Positions 52,255 to 61,717 of a DNA stretch of 64,000 bases are shown here, piece by piece. The notes under the pieces are model-generated. The model was not told where the DNA came from, did no database searches, and worked only from the letters and a program-made list of their open reading frames with translations. Every line of letters starts with the position of its first letter. Position 1 is the first letter of the stretch. Made by a program: the position numbers and the translations under genes. This stretch comes from CAVSWT01 sp963782985 (GTDB taxonomy: Bacteria; Bacteroidota; Ignavibacteria; Ignavibacteriales; Ignavibacteriaceae), in contig CAWALU010000003.1 in assembly GCA_963782985.1 (NCBI GenBank), forward strand, positions 124,001-188,000, given 5' to 3'.

Positions 52255-53391
52255 GTGAAATATAAACTTAACTATGCTTTAACCGCGATTCTTATTTCGG
52301 CGCCATTCATTTTTACTCAAACACAAAGAGCGAGAGATTACGGAATTAATTTCGGATCATTGCAGACCGGGAAATTTAATTCTATAACCGACGTAAAGGG
52401 CGTGGCGGTGGGACACCAAACAATAATTGAAAATGACGAAGCGAGAACCGGGGTTACAGCCATCCTTCCATACGAAGGAAATATTTTTCAGAATAAAATT
52501 CCCGCTGCAATCTATATTGAAAACGGATTTGGAAAACTAACTGGTATTAGTCAAGTTGAAGAATTAGGAAATATTGAAACGCCTATAATACTTACAAATA
52601 CTTTATCCGTACCAACCGCCGCGGATGCTTTAATAGATTATACTTTAACATTTGAAGAAAACGAAAATGTCCGTTCGGTTAATCCTGTGGTTGGTGAAAC
52701 AAATGATGGAAGGTTAAATAATATTCAAGCGAGATTTGTAAAAAAGAATCATGTTTTAAATGCAATAGAAAATGCTAGTTCGGGCGCGGTGGAAGAAGGG
52801 AATATAGGGGCGGGAACAGGCACAATTTGTTTTGGATTCAAAGGCGGTATCGGAACTTCATCCAGAGTTCTATCCGAAAAGAATGGCGGTTATACGGTGG
52901 GCGTTCTTGTTCAAACTAATTACGGCGGAAATTTATTAATCTCCGGAATTCCAATTGAAGATGAATTGAAAAAAACGGAATCGAATAATTCAGGCGACGG
53001 CTCAGTAATGATTGTGATTGCAACGGACGCTCCTTTAAAAGCTAGAAATCTAAAACGGCTGGCTAAGCGTTCGCTTTATGGCATTGCAAGAACAGGCGGC
53101 AATTGTTCAAATGGAAGCGGCGAATATGCCATTGCTTTTTCAACCGCAAAAGAACTTAGAAGCGCTTACGAACAGAGCGATAACTTTTTTGAAACCGGCA
53201 ATGAGCTTAGGAACGATAGAATGACGCCCCTTTTTGAAGCCGTAATTGAAGCAACCGAAGAAGCGGTTATCAACTCCCTTTTTGCTGCTAAAACTATGAC
53301 CGGAAATGATAATTTAACAATTCATTCGCTTCCGGTAGAAAAGGTAATTGAATTGTTGAATCAGCATAAATTAATTGATAAGAAAAAATAA
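52255..53391 (+). CDS. P1-family (DmpA-type) aminopeptidase
   Basis: An Ntn-type L-aminopeptidase/D-esterase-like enzyme of 378 residues that matures by self-cleavage before a Ser. The N-terminal stretch up to FTQTQ looks like a signal peptide. The family start is visible (ARDYGINFGSLQTGKFNSIT, DVKGVAVGHQTI, RTGVTAILPYEG). Next are NTLSVPTAADALIDY, NPVVGETNDGRLN, and the cleavage and catalytic site in SGDGSVMIVIATDAPL (Ser about 250). GNCSNGSGEYAIAFS follows. The start is a GTG with GAGGA 8 bases upstream. The racemase gene follows after 17 bases, so the two are cotranscribed. DmpA relatives differ in stereochemistry; substrate is not shown. Confidence 0.9.
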   Translation: MKYKLNYALTAILISAPFIFTQTQRARDYGINFGSLQTGKFNSITDVKGVAVGHQTIIENDEARTGVTAILPYEGNIFQNKIPAAIYIENGFGKLTGISQVEELGNIETPIILTNTLSVPTAADALIDYTLTFEENENVRSVNPVVGETNDGRLNNIQARFVKKNHVLNAIENASSGAVEEGNIGAGTGTICFGFKGGIGTSSRVLSEKNGGYTVGVLVQTNYGGNLLISGIPIEDELKKTESNNSGDGSVMIVIATDAPLKARNLKRLAKRSLYGIARTGGNCSNGSGEYAIAFSTAKELRSAYEQSDNFFETGNELRNDRMTPLFEAVIEATEEAVINSLFAAKTMTGNDNLTIHSLPVEKVIELLNQHKLIDKKK

Positions 53392-53408
53392 AAAACTTTA
53401 TAATTTTT

Positions 53409-54128
53409 ATGATGAATAAAAAACCGCTTCTTGGCATTCTCGGCGGAATGGGAACCGCCGCCGGATTACATTTTCAACAATTATTTTTTGAGATTTGTAA
53501 TGAACACGGAATCAAACGAGATCAAGATTATCCTGAATGGATTTATTTCAATGCTTCAAAAGCGCCCGATCGTACTGAGGCTCTTCTTTATAATAAACCA
53601 TCGCCTGCAAACTATCTAATAGATGTAATTAATAAATTGGAAAAAGCCGGCGCTGATCGTGTCGTAATTATTTGTAATACGGCTCATTCATTTTATGAGG
53701 AAATAATTAATCAAACAAATATTCCGTGGATTGATTTGCAAAAAGAAACTGCGAAGCTCATAAAAGAGAAAGGCTACTCGAGCGCATCTCTTTTAGCTAC
53801 AGAAGGCACTTTAAAAGCAGGAGTATTTAGAAAAGCAATAGAACCACTGAGAATAAAATATTTTGAACCGGCGATTAATTCTGAATTGCAAAAAAAAATT
53901 ACGGATTCAATATACAATCCTAATTATGGAATAAAACATACAGGATCAAAAGTAAGCCGGGAGGCGTTAAATATTTTGCAAGAAGTTGTTGACAACTTAA
54001 AGACAGAAGCCGTTATAGCGGGCTGCACGGAAATATCGCTTGTTGAAAAAGAACTTTCGCTGCAAGCGGATTGGTTAGACCCATTGAAAATAGCGGCTGA
54101 GGTATGTTTTAATTTTCTTAATTCATAA
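53409..54128 (+). CDS. Aspartate/glutamate racemase family protein
   Basis: A PLP-independent racemase of 239 residues, likely interconverting L- and D-aspartate or glutamate. The two catalytic cysteines are present: ICNTAHSFYEE (about 91) and AGCTEISLVEKE (about 207). The N terminus KPLLGILGGMGTAAGLHF is the family phosphate/carboxylate loop. It lies 17 bases after the DmpA-type peptidase gene, suggesting a shared task in D-amino acid or cell-wall peptide turnover. There is no signal peptide, so it acts in the cytosol while the peptidase appears exported. ATG codons at 53409 and 53412 are both possible starts. Confidence 0.88.
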   Translation: MMNKKPLLGILGGMGTAAGLHFQQLFFEICNEHGIKRDQDYPEWIYFNASKAPDRTEALLYNKPSPANYLIDVINKLEKAGADRVVIICNTAHSFYEEIINQTNIPWIDLQKETAKLIKEKGYSSASLLATEGTLKAGVFRKAIEPLRIKYFEPAINSELQKKITDSIYNPNYGIKHTGSKVSREALNILQEVVDNLKTEAVIAGCTEISLVEKELSLQADWLDPLKIAAEVCFNFLNS

Positions 54129-54172
54129 TCTTACGGCAATGAAATGTTTAATTAAAAATTTTGTTTACAAAA

Positions 54173-57100
54173 TTATTTTTTAATTGAGATCGATAAAAGC
54201 GCCGGCAAAATAAAAAGTAGCAGCAAGCTTGATAAAGTAAACCCTCCGATTACCGCTAAGGCCAAAGGCTGCTGCATTTGAGATCCCGCGCCAATACCAA
54301 GCGCAAGAGGCATCAATGCTAAAATTGCGGCAAGCGCGGTCATTATAATTGGACGCGAGCGCGCGATGCTTGCGGCTATTACTGCTTGACGTCTATCCAT
54401 TCCTTGTTTTTGAAAAATAAAAAAGTAGTGAGTTAAAAAAATACTGTTCTCTGCAACAATGCCAACCATCATTATAGCGCCCATAAAACTGGAAATATTA
54501 AAATTGATATTTGTTACCCAAAGAGCTAGTACAACGCCGAATAAAGAAAGCAGCGCTGTAAAGTAAATAGCAAGCGGAATTAAAAAAGATTCAAACTCAA
54601 TTACCAGGACAAGTATTACCAAAAGTGAAGCGGCAATTAAAACCTTAAGCAAACCTTGAAAAGATTCCTGCTGCGTTTGAAATGTTCCGCCATATTCTAA
54701 TGTTACTCCCGTGGGTAAATTGAGTTTTTTATTTAATAAACTTTTTATGTCGGCAACGGTGCTTCCTAAATCTCTTCCGGAAATTCTTGAGGTTACAGCT
54801 GCCATTTGTTTAAGATTTTCCCGATAAATTTCCGATTGTCCGGGATCGATTTTAAAATCGGCAAGGGAACTTAGCGAATACGAACTTCCGTTGGATGAAG
54901 CAACTTTTAAAGTTTTTAAAAGATCAATATTGCTGCGGTATTTATCCGGCAGCCTTACCCGCACGCCAATTAATTTTTCGCCGGTTTGTATTTCTGTGGT
55001 TACATTTCCTTGAATATCACTTTGAATTATTTGGCTTAATTCATCCACAGTAAATCCGGCCCTTGCTATTGCAGGCAGATTAAAATTTATTATGTAAGCG
55101 GGCCCGCTGATTACAATTCCATCCGACACATCCACCACGCCGTTTACGCCTTCAATCAGCTTCGCAATTTCCTTAGCTTTATTTTGGATAAGAGATTTAT
55201 CATCGCCAAAAACTTTTATCTCAACAGGCGAAGGAACGCTGGTAAGGTCGCCGATAAGATCCTGCATCGCTTGTCCAAATTCAATTTGAAGAGCAGGCTC
55301 CGTATTTTCTACTTTTACTCTTAATTCATCAATAATATCATTAACAGTTTTGCTCCTGTTGCTTTTTAATTTTATTAGATAATCGCCGTCATTCGGTTCT
55401 GTAATAAAAAACCCGAGCTGTGTTCCTGTTCTTCGTGAATAAGATTCAACTTCGGGAATGTTCATTATAATTTTTTCAACGTGCATTAACATTCTGTTGG
55501 TTTCGTTAAGCGAAGTTCCGGAAGGCGATTTGTAATCAAGTATAAAAGCTCCTTCATCCATATCGGGCATAAAGCCGCTGCCTATTGATGAATAAATAAA
55601 ATATCCGCCGATCATTAAAAAAAGAATAACAGGTATTACCAAAAATTTTTTGTTAATTAAAAACACGAGTGATTTTTTGTAACGCGCCTCAATTTTACTT
55701 TCTTTTTTCTCTCCAGATTTCTGTTCAAAATCTTTTGGGTGAATGAATTTTGAAGATAGCAATGGTCCAAATAATAATGAAAGAAATAGCGATACAATTA
55801 GCGACAGAGCCATTGTAAGCGAAAGCGATTTAAAGAAAGCTCCTGTAACTCCCGATAAAAAAGCGAATGGAAGAAAAATAATTATTGTGCTGAGGCTTGA
55901 ACCAATAACCGCTGAAAATAATTCTTTAATTGACGCTCTTATCGCATCGCTTATTTTCTGATGCCCTTCTTTAAAATGACGAAACATATTTTCAATAATT
56001 ACAATGTTGTCGTCAATAATTAATCCTATTGCGGCGGCAATTCCGCCGAGCGTCATAATATTTAAAGTTTCATTTGCAATCATTAAAAGCAAAACGGTTA
56101 TCGCAACGGTTATAGGAATAATGATAGCGGCGACAAAAGTGATTCTCCAATTTCTTAAAAAAATAAGCAGGACAATAATCGCAAGAATAACTCCGATGCC
56201 GATACTATCGCGCACGCTTTTAAAAGATTCATTAACTAAATCAGCTTGATTATAATAATTTGAAATATGAATACCGGCGGGAATTTGAGATTTTATATCG
56301 CTCCACATTTTATCTACTTCGGAAGAAATTTGCACAGTGTTGCCGTTGGGCTGCCTAAGTATATTTACAAGTACAGCCTCCTTACCGTTAGCAGTAACTC
56401 TAATATATTTATCTTCAACAGAAGCGGACACTGAAGCTATATCATTTAAATAAACCGGCGATACATTTGTAGAAGTTACAACGGTATTTTTAATATCATC
56501 AATTGTTTTATAAGTATTATCAACCAAAGTTAAATACAGGTGATAATTTGCGTCCATCAATCCTACGGAACTTACCAGATTTGTTTTGGAAATTGCATCC
56601 GAAACCTGCTGTATGCTTATTCCATATACTCGCAGTTTTGATGCATCAACTTTTACTAAATATTCTTTTGTATTTCCGCCCACAACAACAACTTGCGAAA
56701 CGCCTTTTATACGGCTTATGGCGGGGCGTATTGTATAAAGCGCAATATCACGCATTTTAGTTTGGCTAACTGAATCGGAGGTAAGCGCATAACCCATTAT
56801 CGGAAAGAAAGTAGCGTTCATTCTCTCTACGGTAACGCTCGCATTTGGCGGAAGCTGATTTCTAATTTGCGAAATTTTTCCCTGTAGCAATTGTTGAGCT
56901 TGAATAATATCCGTTCCCCAATCAAAATTAATTGATATTTCCGCCGAACCTCTGGATGTAGTGGAACGTACGTCCGTTACCCCGGGCAGTGAGTTAATCG
57001 TTTCTTCCAGCGGCTTTGTAATCTGCGCCATAATTTTATCCGCCGGCTCTTCGCCGTTATCCGCAAGAACAACAATTCGCGGAAAAGTTATATCCGGGAA

Positions 57101-57208
57101 AATAGAAACAGGCAAATTTAAAACCGTAAAAACTCCGGCAAGCGCCAAAATAATAACGACAAAAATTATAGCCTTAGTATGATTTTGTATAAAAGAAAAA
57201 ATATTCAT
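54173..57208 (-). CDS. RND efflux pump permease
   Basis: The inner-membrane pump of a tripartite system, 1011 residues with the usual 12 helices and two large periplasmic loops. The start NIFSFIQNHTKAIIFVVIIL and NLPVSIFPDITFPRIVVLAD are typical. TM4 reads GLIIDDNIVIIENMFRHF with the paired Asp used for proton transfer. The second half has MVGIVAENSIFLTHYFF and MTALAAILALMPLALGIG. It looks closer to the hydrophobe/amphiphile (HAE) type than to the metal (HME) type, but relatives annotated CzcA-like exist. The adaptor gene overlaps its start by 4 bases. Order on the minus strand is tolC, adaptor, pump, so all three are one operon. Substrate unknown. Confidence 0.92.
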   Translation of the reverse strand: MNIFSFIQNHTKAIIFVVIILALAGVFTVLNLPVSIFPDITFPRIVVLADNGEEPADKIMAQITKPLEETINSLPGVTDVRSTTSRGSAEISINFDWGTDIIQAQQLLQGKISQIRNQLPPNASVTVERMNATFFPIMGYALTSDSVSQTKMRDIALYTIRPAISRIKGVSQVVVVGGNTKEYLVKVDASKLRVYGISIQQVSDAISKTNLVSSVGLMDANYHLYLTLVDNTYKTIDDIKNTVVTSTNVSPVYLNDIASVSASVEDKYIRVTANGKEAVLVNILRQPNGNTVQISSEVDKMWSDIKSQIPAGIHISNYYNQADLVNESFKSVRDSIGIGVILAIIVLLIFLRNWRITFVAAIIIPITVAITVLLLMIANETLNIMTLGGIAAAIGLIIDDNIVIIENMFRHFKEGHQKISDAIRASIKELFSAVIGSSLSTIIIFLPFAFLSGVTGAFFKSLSLTMALSLIVSLFLSLLFGPLLSSKFIHPKDFEQKSGEKKESKIEARYKKSLVFLINKKFLVIPVILFLMIGGYFIYSSIGSGFMPDMDEGAFILDYKSPSGTSLNETNRMLMHVEKIIMNIPEVESYSRRTGTQLGFFITEPNDGDYLIKLKSNRSKTVNDIIDELRVKVENTEPALQIEFGQAMQDLIGDLTSVPSPVEIKVFGDDKSLIQNKAKEIAKLIEGVNGVVDVSDGIVISGPAYIINFNLPAIARAGFTVDELSQIIQSDIQGNVTTEIQTGEKLIGVRVRLPDKYRSNIDLLKTLKVASSNGSSYSLSSLADFKIDPGQSEIYRENLKQMAAVTSRISGRDLGSTVADIKSLLNKKLNLPTGVTLEYGGTFQTQQESFQGLLKVLIAASLLVILVLVIEFESFLIPLAIYFTALLSLFGVVLALWVTNINFNISSFMGAIMMVGIVAENSIFLTHYFFIFQKQGMDRRQAVIAASIARSRPIIMTALAAILALMPLALGIGAGSQMQQPLALAVIGGFTLSSLLLLFILPALLSISIKK

Positions 57209-58251
57209 TTTTGTATGCTGACTTGCGTTGAATCGGGCAGCCCATAATTTCCTTCTACAATAACTTTCATTCTTTCTTTTAATTTTTCGGATTGAACTTC
57301 CATCACCGAATCTTTTTGTATTCCCACTGTTACATTAATTGAATAAGCAATGCTGTCAGCATTGATGAGGGTTATTGAATAAGTATCATTTTCATCATCG
57401 TGAATTACTGCTTTTGAAGGAACGGTAAAAACATCTTTATGTTTATTAATAATTACAGAGGCTTCGCCGTAAAGTGAATCTGATATGAATGCGGATAAAT
57501 TATTAATTTCAATTTGCACCGGGATGGTCTGACTTTGCGTATTTACGCCCGGTTCAATTCTTTTAACAATTCCGTTGAATTTTTTTTCTTCAATTGAAGG
57601 GAAGGAAATATCAACTTGCTGTCCCGCTTTTACTTTAGAGATTGATGCAACCGGAACCTGTGCGATAAAAAAGATAGAATTTTTATCAATCAAGCTGGCA
57701 ATCAATTCTCCTTCATTTACAATTTCATTTTCATTTTTTGATTTATTAATTAAAATACCTGTAAAGGGAGCGGCAATTTTTATTTGATTAGAATTTTCTT
57801 CAGCTAATTGAAGAGCTCGTTCAGCTTCTTTTTTCTGCTCATCGGTAACCGCATTGTTAAGCATCTGCTTTGCGCCTTTAATAACGGCATAAGATTCTTT
57901 AGTTATAATGAATGCTATTGTTTCTCCCTTTGCAACTTTATCGCCATTATAAAAATTAAATTTTATAATCTCGCCTGAAACCGGAGAGATAATTTGATAT
58001 CTCTGACGAATGGAAGTAACCCCATAAGCTGAAATGGTTTCATTCAAAGTTTCTTTTTTAATTGAATCAACTTTAACCTGAACCATCATTTGCGTGGAGT
58101 CAGACGCGTTCGCAGCGTCGCCTTTTGAATTATTATTTGAACATCCCACCAAAAACGTAAAAGTAAACGCCAAAACTATTTTCATTAATATTTTTTTTGA
58201 AAAAGAATTTGCTGCAGAATTAAAAATTTTTCTACTAAATTTATTTTCCAT
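57205..58251 (-). CDS. RND efflux periplasmic adaptor (membrane fusion protein)
   Basis: Links the RND pump to its outer-membrane channel. The lipobox LVGCSNNNS gives a lipid-anchored protein. The barrel-sandwich hybrid is split around a short hairpin: ISPVSGEIIKFNFYNGDKVA at about 89-108, then IAAPFTGILINKSKNENEIV. A beta-barrel follows (VPVASISKVKAGQQVDISFP) and a membrane-proximal domain (YSITLINADSIAYSINVTVG). The frame starts at an ATG at 58251. An internal Met 22 codons on (MKIVLAFTF) gives a more standard lipoprotein signal and may be the true start. The pump start overlaps its stop by 4 bases and the tolC stop overlaps its start by 11. Confidence 0.9.
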   Translation of the reverse strand: MENKFSRKIFNSAANSFSKKILMKIVLAFTFTFLVGCSNNNSKGDAANASDSTQMMVQVKVDSIKKETLNETISAYGVTSIRQRYQIISPVSGEIIKFNFYNGDKVAKGETIAFIITKESYAVIKGAKQMLNNAVTDEQKKEAERALQLAEENSNQIKIAAPFTGILINKSKNENEIVNEGELIASLIDKNSIFFIAQVPVASISKVKAGQQVDISFPSIEEKKFNGIVKRIEPGVNTQSQTIPVQIEINNLSAFISDSLYGEASVIINKHKDVFTVPSKAVIHDDENDTYSITLINADSIAYSINVTVGIQKDSVMEVQSEKLKERMKVIVEGNYGLPDSTQVSIQK

Positions 58252-59534
58252 ACAATTTTAACAAACCTGCTTTCGCCTGCTGAAGACTTAATATTGAATT
58301 ATTGTAATTTTTTGTGGTCTCTACCAACAATCTGTAAGCGTCAAGCACTTCAAGCGTTGAGCCGCCTCCGCCCATAAACAATGCTTTCGAATAATAAAAA
58401 TTATCTTCAGCGGTTTTAATATTATTTTTATAAGCCTTAATCTTTTTTTTAGCAATATTAAATTCAGTTAATAATGAATCTCTCGCTAATTCCAATTCTT
58501 TCTTTTTAAGTTCTACTTGTAATTTTGATTGATCAAAAGTAACAGTCGCTTGCTCTATTTTAGCGTTCACTTTTCCCCATGAAAAAATAGGAACATTTAC
58601 TCCTACCGAAGCGGAATAACCCAAATCATTTTTGTAATCTTTAGGCTTTATACCTAAAACTCCCGCGTCACCTGAAAGATTAATTACGGGAAGTATTTCA
58701 GCCCTGGCATTTTGAATATCAAATTGATTTAGGGTTGATTCCATTTTTGCAATTTTTACTTCAATAAAATTATCAGAAGATTCCTGCGGGGGAAGAGTCG
58801 TATCAATTTCCGCCTGACTTGCTATTACAACATTGGTATCGCTTGGCACAGCTAATAAATTGAAAAGTTCTTTTTTTAATTTTTGGAAATTAAGAAGAGC
58901 CTCTTCAAAATTTATTTTTGAATTATTTAAATCCACTTCTGTTTTAAGCACATCGCTTCGCGAAGCAGTGCCGCCTAAATTAGATTGATTAAGATATTTA
59001 TAATAATCCTCCAGAGTTTTAAGCGCTCTTAATTGAGCCTCAATTCTCCCTTTGCGCATTTTCAATTTCATAAAATACTGAACGGACTCGAAGCTTTAAT
59101 TCGGATTTCGCTAATTCAATATTTAAATCTGAAATACTAATATTTTTATTTGCTTTTTCTACGGCAAGATTATTTAAGCCTCCATTGTACAGCGTATAAT
59201 CAATGGAAAGCTGTAAACCGTATTCGCCCCCATTTGTTACAGCGGGATCGTATCCGCTTTCCGGCGCAAATAAAAAATGAGATTTTGCTGAAAGTGAAGG
59301 CAATAAAGCGGCGCTAAATTCATCAACCGCATATTGATTTTTCATCAAATCTTTATGCGCAATTTTAATATTCAAATTATTTTGAAAAGCAATGTTGATT
59401 GCAGACTGAAGGGTAAGCGAATTTGTTGAATCCGCCGCGCTCATTATTTTTAACGGTTCATCGTAAGCCGGAGGTTGCTGCGATAAAACTAAACCGCAAA
59501 ATAAAATTTGAAGTATTATTATTTTTTTTAACAT
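58241..59534 (-). CDS. TolC-like outer-membrane efflux protein, frame broken in the middle
   Basis: The outer-membrane channel for the pump downstream. From the ATG at 59534 the frame gives a signal peptide (LILFCGLVLSQ-like) and the first half: LTLQSAINIAFQNNLNIKIA, LLPSLSAKSHFLF, IDYTLYNGGLN and SVFYEIENAQRE, then a stop. The second half, EAQLRALKTLEDYYKYLNQS to LQQAKAGLLKLYGK, continues in the next frame. Removing one G from the GGG (CCC on the plus strand at 59048-59050) joins them into about 430 residues, the normal TolC length. So there is a one-base insertion, real or a sequencing error. Both halves are well conserved in pattern, which argues that the break is recent or artificial. Confidence 0.85.
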
Positions 59535-59599
59535 GCCTAAATTCTGAAACAATTTTAAAATTTGGTTCCTGGCGCAAGCGCATTTAAAAATAGAAGACA

Positions 59600-59627
59600 G
59601 CGATAATAAAATGTTTTATTTAATCGC
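59600..59627. other. Imperfect hairpin between the PepSY-like gene and tolC
   Basis: GCGAT-AATAAAA (59600-59611) pairs with TTTTATT-TA-ATCGC (59614-59627), with a two-base bulge and TG loop. On the minus strand it follows the PepSY-like gene and precedes tolC, so it could end the first transcript or sit in the leader of the second. Confidence 0.4.
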
Positions 59628-59676
59628 CGCCTTCAGTTCAATAAATTAAAAGCTGAATTATTCAGTGCAATTCAAC

Positions 59677-60216
59677 TTAGTCGTTATCGTTATCTTCGTT
59701 TTCCTCATCCTTTTCCGCACCTTCTTTTTCTTTATTTTCCTTTTTCATTTTATCCATCTTTTCAATATTTCCTTTTGCGTCCAGCGCTACTTCAGATTTT
59801 TTGCCATCATGTTCAACCACAACTTCGTAAGAGACTTTGCTTCCCTTAGTTAATTTTTCAGCTTTTTTTATCTTTCCGTTCGAGTATTTTTTCATAACGG
59901 ATGTTTTAACAAAATCGGGAATATTTGCATTGGAAATATTTTCTTCAATCTCAGCAACAGTTCCATCTTTTTTATATAAAATATCTCTCTGCTGATCGCC
60001 TTCAATACTTTCAACTTCATAATATGTATTCCCATTTTCTTTTTCTGTAGCCGCTCCCTTTATTTCAGCTTTGGGATAGCTTTTATGAAAAGATTCCGTT
60101 ACCGCCTTTGGCAAATCCTTTATATCAATTTTCTTTTCCTGAGCCAACAGTGAAATTGTTGATAGAAATAGAAATGATAAAATAGATATCGAAACGAAAA
60201 AAACTTTTGACTTCAT
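59677..60216 (-). CDS. Secreted PepSY-like domain protein
   Basis: A 179-residue exported protein with two PepSY-like (PF11396-type) repeats; function unknown. Signal peptide: 1-25 (ISLLAQ). Repeat 1 is about 32-92 (LPKAVTESFHKSYPKAEIKG, NTYYEVESIEGDQQRDILYK, DGTVAEIEE). Repeat 2 is about 98-155 (IPDFVKTSVMKKYSNGKIKK, VSYEVVVEHDGKKSEVALD, KGNIEKM). The tail is highly charged (KEKEGAEKDEENEDNDND). It lies between the two-component genes and the efflux genes, all on the minus strand. Such proteins often sit next to OmpR-type systems and may act in signal control; here this is inference. Confidence 0.85.
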   Translation of the reverse strand: MKSKVFFVSISILSFLFLSTISLLAQEKKIDIKDLPKAVTESFHKSYPKAEIKGAATEKENGNTYYEVESIEGDQQRDILYKKDGTVAEIEENISNANIPDFVKTSVMKKYSNGKIKKAEKLTKGSKVSYEVVVEHDGKKSEVALDAKGNIEKMDKMKKENKEKEGAEKDEENEDNDND

Positions 60217-60331
60217 AACCGTCTCCTTAATTTTAATACTAAAAATAATTACAGCGGCAAAATACTTTTTGATTATGAAAAGAAGATGAAAGGTTTAACG
60301 CATTTTGAACTACGACACAGGTTAAATTTTT

Positions 60332-61717
60332 TTAATGGATAGGAATATTTAAAGGAAGGCTTAATAAAAATTTTGAACCCTTTCCAACTTCGCTTTGAAC
60401 CGTTAGTTTCCCGTTATGCATTTCGGTTAATTTTTGCGCAATAGATAAACCAAGCCCGCTTCCATTTATTTCAGATCTAATTTCGGCGGATCTATAAAAT
60501 CTTTTAAATATTTTATCAATTTCTTCTTTGCTTATTCCAATCCCATTATCAGCTATAGAAATAATTGCCTGGAAATTATCCGCCTGCAAATCAATAGCAA
60601 CGGAGCCTGCTTGAGGAGAATATTTTATTGCGTTGTCTAACAGATTTATAAAAATACTTTTGAGTTTTTCTTCATCGGCATTTATATTTACCGGCTCAGC
60701 CAGCGTAATAGCAAGCTGTATATTTTTTTCATCGGCGGTTTTTCTCATTAACTGAATGCAATTTACAAGCAATTCATCAAGTCTAAACATTTTAAAATTT
60801 ATGGAATTGTTAAAAGATTCAAGTTTTACAATTGTTAATAAAGATTGCACCAAAGCGTTTAATCTTTCTACTTCTGAAAGCGCCGTTTTTATATTTTGTT
60901 TAGATGAAAAGTCGTTTAATTTTTTTTCGGTTAGCTCAAGCTCTGTCTGAATAATAGTTAAAGGCGTTTTTATTTCATGGGATGCGTCTGCAATAAATTG
61001 CTTTTGTGCTTTTACTGAATTATCAATTCTCTCAATCATTAAATTAAGCTTTTCGCCAAGCAAATATATTTCATCATTTGAACCGGGAAGTTCAAGTCTT
61101 CTGTCAAGATTATCAATTGATATTTGGTTTGCCATCTCCGCCATTTGGGTTACTGGCTTAAATGCTTTTTTTGAAATGAAGTACGCCGTAAGTCCCGTTA
61201 TTATTAAAGTGAAAGGAATAACAAACCAAAAAATTAATAAAAGCCTATCAAGATCTTCGTCAATATTTCTTAACGAAGCGGCAGTTTGTATAATAAAATT
61301 TGTATCCTCATCCGCTTCAATGGGGCTGAATAATGCGCGGAATCTTTGTCCGTTGATATTTAAAATTTTAAAAGTATTTGCTTTAGTTGTGTAAGAATAT
61401 TCTGAAATTGAATTCTCTTTTGACAATATTGAATCGGCTAAAACCACGCCCTTCTGTTTATCAAAAATTTGTATTCTAACGCCGTAAAGCCCTTGCGCGG
61501 GAATAGTTTTAATTTCACTCTCAATTATTTTATTATTTTCATTTAACTCTTCTTCAATTTCAGTCTGCATAATGTTTGAGTAGCTGTTTAAGTTAGCGTC
61601 AAGCCGGCTAAGGTTATTTTGTTTTATGGTTTGATAAATAATGAAAGCGAAAATTGTAATTAATATTCCGAAGAGCAGCGTGTAAGAAAATATGATTTTA
61701 AGTTTTATAGAGAACAT
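60332..61717 (-). CDS. Sensor histidine kinase
   Basis: A membrane sensor kinase of 461 residues. A first membrane helix (about 9-30) and a second (about 165-187) flank a periplasmic domain of about 130 residues. A HAMP linker follows (KKAFKPVTQMAEMANQ). The dimerisation domain has the phospho-His in FIADASHEIKTPLTIIQTEL (about 245). The ATP-binding domain shows N (LLDNAIKYSPQ), G1 (IADNGIGISKEE), F (IFKRFYRS) and G2 (GSGLGLSIAQKL) boxes. It overlaps the response regulator stop by one base, so the two are translated together. The signal sensed is not known; the downstream efflux genes suggest a toxic compound or metal. Confidence 0.92.
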   Translation of the reverse strand: MFSIKLKIIFSYTLLFGILITIFAFIIYQTIKQNNLSRLDANLNSYSNIMQTEIEEELNENNKIIESEIKTIPAQGLYGVRIQIFDKQKGVVLADSILSKENSISEYSYTTKANTFKILNINGQRFRALFSPIEADEDTNFIIQTAASLRNIDEDLDRLLLIFWFVIPFTLIITGLTAYFISKKAFKPVTQMAEMANQISIDNLDRRLELPGSNDEIYLLGEKLNLMIERIDNSVKAQKQFIADASHEIKTPLTIIQTELELTEKKLNDFSSKQNIKTALSEVERLNALVQSLLTIVKLESFNNSINFKMFRLDELLVNCIQLMRKTADEKNIQLAITLAEPVNINADEEKLKSIFINLLDNAIKYSPQAGSVAIDLQADNFQAIISIADNGIGISKEEIDKIFKRFYRSAEIRSEINGSGLGLSIAQKLTEMHNGKLTVQSEVGKGSKFLLSLPLNIPIH

